From: Chryseobacterium sp. FH1
GTDB taxonomy: Bacteria > Bacteroidota > Bacteroidia > Flavobacteriales > Weeksellaceae
NCBI RefSeq assembly: GCF_000735135.1
Contig: NZ_JPLZ01000001.1
Coordinates: 124,001-188,000, forward strand
DNA length: 64,000 nucleotides
Reading direction: 5' to 3'
In this document: positions 58,155 through 64,000 of the stretch, piece by piece
Layout: the number at the start of each line of letters is the position of its first letter
Position numbering within the stretch: the stretch's first letter is position 1
Translations under genes and position numbers: made by a program
The notes under the pieces: model-generated
The model's input: only the letters and a program-made list of their open reading frames with translations
Databases searched by the model: none
What the model was told of the DNA's origin: nothing

Positions 58155-59009
58155 ATGAGAAACCTAATTCTTCTAATTTCACTTTTTGCATTTTCTATAA
58201 TTCTCGCTCAAAATCAAAGATTTACCTACGAATATACTTTCAAAATAGACTCTCTAAACAAAAATTCTGTTGAAAAAGAAATAATGAATCTGGATATCAC
58301 AAAAGATGGTTCCAACTTTTATAGCGCTCTATTGATCACCAGAGATTCTCTCTTCAAGGCAGAATTTGAGAAATCAAAAGTGTCGAGATCTATGACTATT
58401 GATATGAGGAAAGTCAAAATGGCGAAAGTCAATTTCCGCGTTTCCAAACGCTATCCCGATTTTGAAACAATCTATCACACTTCCATCTTTGCGACCAATG
58501 TCGCCTTAAAAGAAAACAAGAAAATAAATTGGACAATCTTGCCCGATACAAAAAGCATCGAAGGTTTTAAAGTTCAAAAAGCCACCACCACTTTTGGCGG
58601 AAGAAATTGGACTGCTTGGTTCGCCAGCTACATCCAAATCCAAGATGGGCCTTACAAATTCTGTGGTCTTCCCGGTTTGATTTTGAATATTGAAGATGAT
58701 AAAGGTGACCATGTTTTCAATTTGGTTGGAAGTCAAAAAATTGACTATCAACCTTTGATTATTGATTCTAAAACGAAAGAAACTTTTCTGACCAATGAAA
58801 AATTCAACCAACTTTGGAATGAGTATAAAAAAGACCCGGCTAGGAATATAAAACTCATACACAGTTCCTCAGAAATGTCGGACACGATATTTTCTGATGC
58901 GAACGGAAATGCATTATCAAAGCAAGATTTGATCAAAAGAAAAGAACAAGGTGCAAAAGAAAACTTTAAGAAGGTTAATAATTTTATAGAGGTGGAGTTG
59001 TATAAATAG
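58155..59009 (+). CDS. GLPGLI family protein
   Basis: 284 residues from ATG 58155 (MRNLILLISLFAFSIILAQ signal peptide); an in-frame TTG at 58146 is rejected. The name-giving motif GLPGLILNIED lies at about residue 178 (FCGLPGLILNIEDDKGDHVFNLVGS). The rest is beta-rich, typical of the Bacteroidetes GLPGLI family of secreted proteins of unknown role. Followed by AT-rich DNA and the broken gene at 59104. Confidence 0.92.
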   Translation: MRNLILLISLFAFSIILAQNQRFTYEYTFKIDSLNKNSVEKEIMNLDITKDGSNFYSALLITRDSLFKAEFEKSKVSRSMTIDMRKVKMAKVNFRVSKRYPDFETIYHTSIFATNVALKENKKINWTILPDTKSIEGFKVQKATTTFGGRNWTAWFASYIQIQDGPYKFCGLPGLILNIEDDKGDHVFNLVGSQKIDYQPLIIDSKTKETFLTNEKFNQLWNEYKKDPARNIKLIHSSSEMSDTIFSDANGNALSKQDLIKRKEQGAKENFKKVNNFIEVELYK

Positions 59010-59103
59010 AATATCACAAAGACTTTTTTTATATGAAAAATGGTTTTTGGGTGGATTGATAATTGTGGATATATTTGGTTATTAATAGTGAGAGGTAAAA
59101 ACA

Positions 59104-59576
59104 ATGGCGACAAAACAGTACAAAATATTTCTTGACGATAAATTAATCGGAACTACTGAATTTGAAAAAGCAGACCACCGATGGGAACTGTCTTTGGACA
59201 AATTCACTTAAATAATATTATTTCAGGTTATGATTATTTCAAAAACTATTGTTTGGGGAATAGCATTGAATTAACAGATGACTATCCTGAAGACAAATTA
59301 GTAGCGACCCAAACAATTAAGAACTTAAAAGTTTTAAATGCGAATGGAATTGAAATTAAAGGATTAGGAAATCAAATAAGCGGTATGGATAGTGATAATT
59401 TTGAAATCACGTTGGTAGGAGTTTCTTATCCACTTTTTGAAGAGGAATTTCCAAATCACGTAAAAGCATATAATGAAACATTTAAAAAAGACTATTGAAA
59501 TCTTGGATACACATTCGTATTCTCGGATGATGAAAGCCGATATTATGTCACTTTAATGATCATAAATGGAAACTAA
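59104..59576 (+). pseudogene. Broken hypothetical gene with one frameshift and one internal stop
   Basis: ATG 59104 opens a frame MATKQYKIFLDDKLIGTTEF...KAD that leaves frame close to 59171-59181. A second frame beginning near 59181 continues MGTVFGQIHLNNIISGYDYF... to a TGA at 59496-59498. The same frame then continues NLGYTFVFSDDESRYYVTLM... to a TAA at 59574-59576. One added base near 59170 and one changed codon (TGA to a sense codon such as TGG) would give a single protein of about 155 residues. Family not recognised. Could be a real pseudogene or sequencing errors. Confidence 0.75.
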
Positions 59577-59823
59577 AAGTAAATACAAATTAACCGTTGG
59601 TAATTCAACCTCAGCAATTGGTATATTGATCGGCATTTATTTTATCCTCTATCCTGGCTACGAAGGATGGGGATATGTTTTCGCATATGGAATATTTATA
59701 GCATCATTGCTTTACTTTTTTCTAGATAGGTTTTTACAAACTGTTGTCCCAAAACATTTATACATCAACATAACAGAAGTCATCATCGACATATTTATTC
59801 TAATATGGTACTTCAATTTGTAA
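59566..59823 (+). CDS. Small membrane protein
   Basis: 85 residues. Two or three hydrophobic segments (about 15-31, 38-52 and 66-84). No known domain. Its ATG overlaps the tail of the broken gene by 11 bp, so the two were probably once coupled. Function unknown. Confidence 0.55.
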   Translation: METKSKYKLTVGNSTSAIGILIGIYFILYPGYEGWGYVFAYGIFIASLLYFFLDRFLQTVVPKHLYINITEVIIDIFILIWYFNL

Positions 59824-59840
59824 ATCTATAATTCTAAACA

Positions 59841-59875
59841 AAACCCCTTTCGAAAATCAAAAGGGGTTTAATATT
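59841..59875. terminator. Bidirectional terminator before topA
   Basis: Stem AAACCCCTTT (59841-59850) / AAAGGGGTTT (59860-59869), 10 bp perfect, 9-nt loop. It lies between the small membrane protein gene (+) and topA (-), 22 bp from the latter's stop. Confidence 0.88.
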
Positions 59876-59891
59876 TTAAGTTTAAAAACTC

Positions 59892-62462
59892 TTACTTCTT
59901 AGTAGCAGGTTTCTTTGCCGGTGCTTTCTTCGCTGTGGTTGCTTTTTTGGCGGCTGGCTTTTTGGCTGCAGGTTTCTTTTTTTCAACGAAGGCTTTTGGG
60001 TCTTGCGCCGTGATCCATTTTTTCACCTCATCCAGGGAAACATCTTTCAGTTCGTCTGCTTCGTACTTGGTGTCGTCTTTCTTTTTCGGGATCTTGTGGA
60101 TGTTCTTGCCGTGTTTCACGATCGGTCCCCATCTCGCATTCTCGATGGAGATCTTTTCCGCTTCCCAATGTTGGATGTATCGGTTGGCCTCTTTTTCCAG
60201 TTTCGCATCGATCAATTCGTTGATGTCGGCTTGAGACAGATTATCGAAGTTATAACGTTTCGGAACGTTGATGAAGATACTTTGGTATTTGATAAACGGT
60301 CCGAATCTTCCGGTTCCTTTCGTCACTGGTTCGCCTTTATAGCTTGCGATTGGCGCGTCTGCCACTTTCTTTTCGTTGATGATCTCCTCTGCACGGTTTT
60401 GATCTACGGAAAGCGGGTCTTCACCTTTCGGAATGCTGATGTAGGTCTCGCCCCATTTCACATACGGTCCAAATCTTCCAACGCCGATGGTTACGGATTG
60501 TCCGTCCACTTCTTTCAAATCAAAAGGCAGTCTGAAAACTTCCAAAGCTTCTTCCAAAGTGATGGTCGCAATATTTTGATTGGCCATCAATGAGGCAAAA
60601 ATCGGTTTCTCCTCATCATCCTGCTCACCAATCTGGATCATCGGTCCGAATCTTCCAATTCTTGCATAGACATTTTTCCCAGATTTAGGATCGACACCCA
60701 AACTTCTTTCGCCATTAGCACGGTCTGCATTTTCCTCTACATCTTCAATCCTTGGATGGAATTTGGAATAGAAATCCGTCATCATTTCTTTCCATTTCTG
60801 GTCGCCACTTGCGATGTGGTCAAAACTTTCCTCCACTTTCGCTGTGAAACCATAATCCAAGATCTCAGCAAAATTATTGGTTAGGAAATCATTCACGACC
60901 TCACCAATATCGGTTGGGATAAATTTGTTTTTATCACCACCAAATTTTTCCTGAAGCACCTCTTTTTTGACACCTGATTTCCCCAATGTCATTTTAACGA
61001 TCTCTCTCGTTTGTGGCTCGAGTTCTCTCTTATCTACATACTCACGATTCTGAATGGTCTGAATAGTCGGTGCATAAGTTGATGGACGACCGATGCCTAA
61101 CTCTTCCAGTTTCTTCACCAGACCAGCCTCCGTAAATCTTGCAGATGGTCTTGTGAACTTTTCAGTCGCGGTGATTTTTTTATAGTCTAAAGCTTCGCCA
61201 ACGGAAACTTTCGGTAACAATTTTTCGTTGCTTTCATCATCTTCATCTTCGGTTTTCACAATGCCATAAGCCTTAAGGAAACCATCGAAAATGATGACCT
61301 CACCTTGCGCTTCGAAATGTTGTGGCAACTTGGCGTTTCCAATTTCGATCACGGTTTTCTCGATTTTCGCATTCTCCATTTGAGAAGCCAGAGTTCGTCT
61401 GTAGATCAATTGGTATAATTTGTTCAACTGCGCATCACCAATGGATTTCAACGCGAAATCTGTCGGACGGATCGCCTCGTGGGCTTCCTGTGCAGAAGAT
61501 GATTTTGTGGTATAATTTCTTGGTTTGGAATAATTTTCACCGTATTCTGAGATGATCTGCGCCTTCGCGCCATTGATCGCTTCCTGAGAAAGATTCACGG
61601 AATCCGTTCTCATATACGTGATGAATCCTTCCTCATAAAGTCTCTGCGCCAAACGCATTGTGGACGTCACGTTATAACCCAATCTGGAAGAAGCTTCCTG
61701 TTGCAAAGTTGAAGTCGTGAACGGTGCAGAAGCTGTTCTGGTTCCTGGTTTGGTCTCCACATTCAGAACTTTGAAGTCTGTGGTTTTGGCCAAGTTCAGG
61801 AAGTTCTCTGCATCCGATTCTTTCTCGAAATCTTTTTTCAATTTCGCCAAGATCTCCTGCTGTGCATTGTTGAGGAAAATCCCTTCCAATTTGAAACTTG
61901 GTTTTGGGGTAAACTCGCGGATCTCTTTTTCTCTCTCAACCACCAATCTTACAGCAACGGATTGCACACGTCCTGCAGAAAGTCCGGTTTTCACTTTTTT
62001 CCAGAGAACTGGTGACATTTCGAAACCAACGATTCTGTCCAGAACGCGTCTTGCCTGTTGTGCATTAACCAAATTCTGGTCGATATCCCTTGGATTGTCA
62101 ATCGCTTTCAAGATCGCATTTTTGGTGATCTCGTGGAAGACGATTCTTTTTCTATTTTCAGGTTTAAGTTTTAATTCGTCTGCCAAATGCCAGGCAATCG
62201 CTTCACCTTCGCGGTCCTCATCGGAAGCAAGCCAAACCATATCGGCTTTTTTCACAGAGGCTTTCAGTTCTGCCACCAATTTCTTCTTATCAGCAGACAC
62301 TTCATAGTCGGGCGTGAAATTCGACAAGTCGATTCCCATTCCTTTTTTAGGCAGATCGCGGATGTGTCCGAAGCTGGATTTGACCTCGAAATCTGAACCT
62401 AAATATTTCTGAATTGTTTTTGCTTTTGCCGGAGATTCGACAATCACTAAGTTTTTTGGCAT
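59892..62462 (-). CDS. topA: DNA topoisomerase I
   Basis: 856 residues from ATG 62462 (MPKNLVIVESPAKAKTIQKYLG). A longer frame from 62480 uses TTG and covers a promoter box, so it is rejected. Toprim domain with VESPAKAKTI and DEDREGEAIAWHLA (Asp-x-Asp), then the catalytic segment EEGFITYMRTDSVNLS (Tyr nucleophile in YMRTDS), several C-terminal zinc-free repeats of the topoisomerase C-terminal type (GRFGPFIKY, GRFGPYVKWG, ARWGPIVKHG). It ends with a Lys/Ala/Pro-rich histone-H1-like tail. Relaxes negative supercoils. Confidence 0.97.
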   Translation of the reverse strand: MPKNLVIVESPAKAKTIQKYLGSDFEVKSSFGHIRDLPKKGMGIDLSNFTPDYEVSADKKKLVAELKASVKKADMVWLASDEDREGEAIAWHLADELKLKPENRKRIVFHEITKNAILKAIDNPRDIDQNLVNAQQARRVLDRIVGFEMSPVLWKKVKTGLSAGRVQSVAVRLVVEREKEIREFTPKPSFKLEGIFLNNAQQEILAKLKKDFEKESDAENFLNLAKTTDFKVLNVETKPGTRTASAPFTTSTLQQEASSRLGYNVTSTMRLAQRLYEEGFITYMRTDSVNLSQEAINGAKAQIISEYGENYSKPRNYTTKSSSAQEAHEAIRPTDFALKSIGDAQLNKLYQLIYRRTLASQMENAKIEKTVIEIGNAKLPQHFEAQGEVIIFDGFLKAYGIVKTEDEDDESNEKLLPKVSVGEALDYKKITATEKFTRPSARFTEAGLVKKLEELGIGRPSTYAPTIQTIQNREYVDKRELEPQTREIVKMTLGKSGVKKEVLQEKFGGDKNKFIPTDIGEVVNDFLTNNFAEILDYGFTAKVEESFDHIASGDQKWKEMMTDFYSKFHPRIEDVEENADRANGERSLGVDPKSGKNVYARIGRFGPMIQIGEQDDEEKPIFASLMANQNIATITLEEALEVFRLPFDLKEVDGQSVTIGVGRFGPYVKWGETYISIPKGEDPLSVDQNRAEEIINEKKVADAPIASYKGEPVTKGTGRFGPFIKYQSIFINVPKRYNFDNLSQADINELIDAKLEKEANRYIQHWEAEKISIENARWGPIVKHGKNIHKIPKKKDDTKYEADELKDVSLDEVKKWITAQDPKAFVEKKKPAAKKPAAKKATTAKKAPAKKPATKK

Positions 62463-62477
62463 CCTGAAAAATTTTTG

Positions 62478-62485
62478 CAAAAGTA
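62478..62485 (-). promoter_or_regulatory. topA promoter -7 element
   Basis: On the minus strand TACTTTTG (62478-62485) matches TAnnTTTG and would start transcription near 62474, about 12 nt before ATG 62462. It lies in the region that a longer topA frame (TTG at 62480) would cover, which supports the shorter start. No clear -33 element. Confidence 0.5.
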
Positions 62486-62726
62486 GGCGTTTTTTTGTAA
62501 TTAATCATTTTAACAATTATTTCTCCTGTCTATACCTTATATATATTATTGATTTTCCACAAAAATTAGTCTAGTTTTGACTTTCAAACTCTTAACTTTT
62601 TTACTAATTTCGCAGACTAAAATTTATAAATATTTCGATTTTAGTCCTTGAAAATGAATAAGTTCGAAAGCACAAAAACTTTAACCATTTCCAAGCCGTA
62701 GAAATACATCTGAACCAAATTTAAAA

Positions 62727-64000
62727 ATGCATCGCTTTTTCATTCATTTATATTATCTGATTGCCAAAAACAGAATCCTTTCCATTGCCGTTGCGATGGG
62801 AATTGCTTTTCTGTGCTTATTTTTTGCATCGAAAATCAATTTTGAAGAAGATATCAATCAGATTATCCCAAAAAGTGAAAAATCTGACCTGACGGCGAAA
62901 GTTTTGAAACAACTTAATTTTTCAGACAAAATCATCGTCATTATCGAAAAGAAGTCGAAAGACGACAATTTCCAGTTATCCGAAACGGCCGATTCATTTT
63001 TAGAAAAAACAAAACCTTTAGAGAAATACATCATTTCCGTTCAGGGAAAGGTGAATGACAATGAGATTTCCGAAACATTCGATTTTGTCAATCAGAATCT
63101 CCCGTTGTTTTTAGACGAAAACGATTATCTGGAAATTGAAAGGAAACTCAACAAAGACAGCATTGCAAAACAGGTCGAGAACAATTACGTTTCTTTGGTT
63201 TCGCCGACAAGTTTGGTCACGAAAGATTTCATTAAAAAAGACCCTTTGGGAATCACTTTTCTCGGAATCAAAAAACTGAATGCTTTAAACATCAGCAAAG
63301 ATTTTAAGCTTGAAGATAATTACGTTGTTACCAAAGACGGAAAAAACCTCCTGCTTTTCATCGAACCGAAAAACAAGAGCAACGACACCAAAAATAACGA
63401 AATATTTGTCAATCAGTTAAACGAAATCAAAGACAACCTCAACAAAGAATTTAAAGGGAAAACCGAACTGAGCTATTTTGGTTCGCCAGTGATTGCGGTT
63501 GCAAACGCCCAGCAAATCAAGAAAGACATTCAGAATACGGTAATTATTTCGATGACGGTTTTGCTGATTTTACTGATTTATTATTTCCGAAATTTTTTCA
63601 CACCGATTATTGTTTTCCTGCCGACCTTATTCTCTGTTTTATTGGCGTTGATGGTTTTGTATTTTATTAAAGATAAAATTTCAGCCATTTCCTTAAGCGT
63701 GGGTGCTATTCTAATTGGAATTACAATTGATTATGCGCTTCACATTCTCACGCATTATAAGCACAACAACAATATTGAAGAGCTTTACAAAGAAATTACA
63801 CAGCCAATAATTTTAAGTAGTGCAACCACGGCGGTTTCATTTTTATGCTTGGTTTTTGTACGTTCGGAAGCTTTGAAAGATTTGGGACTTTTCGCTTCGA
63901 TTACGGTCTTATTTTCTTCGGTTTTAGCTTTAATCATTGTTCCGCAACTGTATCACCCGAAAGAAAAATCAGATACATTAAACAGCAACTTCATCGATAA
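62727..64000 (+). CDS. MMPL/RND superfamily exporter, partial (C-terminus outside window)
   Basis: Open from ATG 62727 to the right edge (about 424 codons). MHRFFIHLYYLIAKNRILSIAVAMGIAFLCLFF is the first membrane helix; a large periplasmic loop (about 40-270) follows with INQIIPKSEK (RND/MMPL plan). Then membrane helices from about 270: VIISMTVLLILLIYYFRNFFTPIIVFLPTLF and the family-typical ISAISLSVGAILIGITIDYALHILTHYKHN. The visible part matches the N-terminal half of hydrophobe/lipid exporters of MMPL type; in Flavobacteriia such proteins are often found with lipid synthesis (flexirubin) genes. The 246 bp upstream of its ATG hold no gene. Confidence 0.88.
   Translation, partial: MHRFFIHLYYLIAKNRILSIAVAMGIAFLCLFFASKINFEEDINQIIPKSEKSDLTAKVLKQLNFSDKIIVIIEKKSKDDNFQLSETADSFLEKTKPLEKYIISVQGKVNDNEISETFDFVNQNLPLFLDENDYLEIERKLNKDSIAKQVENNYVSLVSPTSLVTKDFIKKDPLGITFLGIKKLNALNISKDFKLEDNYVVTKDGKNLLLFIEPKNKSNDTKNNEIFVNQLNEIKDNLNKEFKGKTELSYFGSPVIAVANAQQIKKDIQNTVIISMTVLLILLIYYFRNFFTPIIVFLPTLFSVLLALMVLYFIKDKISAISLSVGAILIGITIDYALHILTHYKHNNNIEELYKEITQPIILSSATTAVSFLCLVFVRSEALKDLGLFASITVLFSSVLALIIVPQLYHPKEKSDTLNSNFID

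Noticed and set aside
59181-59498. A separate complete gene starting at ATG 59181
   Set aside because: Protein-like sequence exists on both sides of this frame (from 59104 and to 59576), so a broken longer gene is the better reading.

Overview
The window is a chromosomal stretch of a Bacteroidetes bacterium, most likely Chryseobacterium or a close Weeksellaceae/Flavobacteriia relative. Evidence: low GC, promoters of the TAnnTTTG / TTTG type, type IX secretion (T9SS) sorting domains at the ends of secreted proteins, several TonB-dependent receptors, a GLPGLI-family protein, a LytS/LytTR two-component system, a fused CcoN-CcoO cbb3 oxidase, and DUF3127, DUF2752 and RapZ-C proteins. Both ends cut through genes: a 2-hydroxyacid dehydrogenase on the left and an MMPL/RND-type exporter on the right.

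Layout. 1-6.4 kb, minus strand: dehydrogenase (partial), hotdog thioesterase, HU-CCDC81-like membrane protein, a T9SS cargo protein, and a TonB-dependent receptor under a clear TPP riboswitch (so probably a thiamine-compound receptor), then a WG-repeat-like protein and a DUF2752 protein. 6.6-12.1 kb, plus strand: two different aconitases in tandem (AcnB, then mitochondrial-type). 12.3-20.3 kb, minus strand: a 1056-residue T9SS protein with Ig-like domains, a TPR-membrane-LuxR regulator and an M4 metalloprotease. 20.9-24.1 kb, minus strand: an ECF sigma factor with a small membrane partner, and a lipoprotein-LytS kinase-LytTR regulator operon. 24.3-28.6 kb, plus strand: two tandem outer-membrane beta-barrel receptors. 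28.7-34.9 kb: a DUF4143 ATPase preceded by four 32-bp direct repeats, a pseudouridine synthase, a carboxypeptidase-regulatory-like protein, an esterase lipoprotein, panB and a Crp/Fnr regulator. 34.9-43.8 kb, plus strand: the complete cbb3 oxidase locus ccoI-ccoS-ccoNO-ccoQ-ccoP-ccoG-ccoH plus a SafE-like membrane protein. 44.9-47.3 kb, minus strand: DUF6702-like protein, LOG-family protein, sugar nucleotidyltransferase and RapZ-C. 47.5-51.5 kb, plus strand: lipoprotein, apt, YfgM-like TPR protein, ribH and a zinc metallopeptidase. 51.7-51.9 kb: three tRNA genes (Leu-TAG, Gly-GCC, Leu-TAA on the minus strand). 52.1-56.7 kb, plus strand: DUF3127 protein, hutG, hutF, aat and an EamA transporter, separated by dispersed repeats. 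56.9-64 kb: beta-propeller glycosidase-like protein, GLPGLI protein, a broken gene, a small membrane protein, topA, and the exporter.

How it works together. The strongest functional unit is the microaerobic respiration locus: a Crp/Fnr regulator is divergent from ccoI, and the same TGAC-N4-GTCA palindrome lies in front of both the regulator and ccoS. Other units are hutG-hutF (last steps of histidine breakdown), the sugar nucleotidyltransferase with RapZ-C (probably cell-wall sugar recycling), and the two-component system next to two receptors. Most of the rest is ordinary core and envelope genome. I see no CRISPR array, prophage, IS transposase or integrase. Unusual signals are mostly in intergenic DNA: several dispersed repeat families, the 32-bp repeat array, structured leaders, and one gene carrying both a frameshift and an internal stop.
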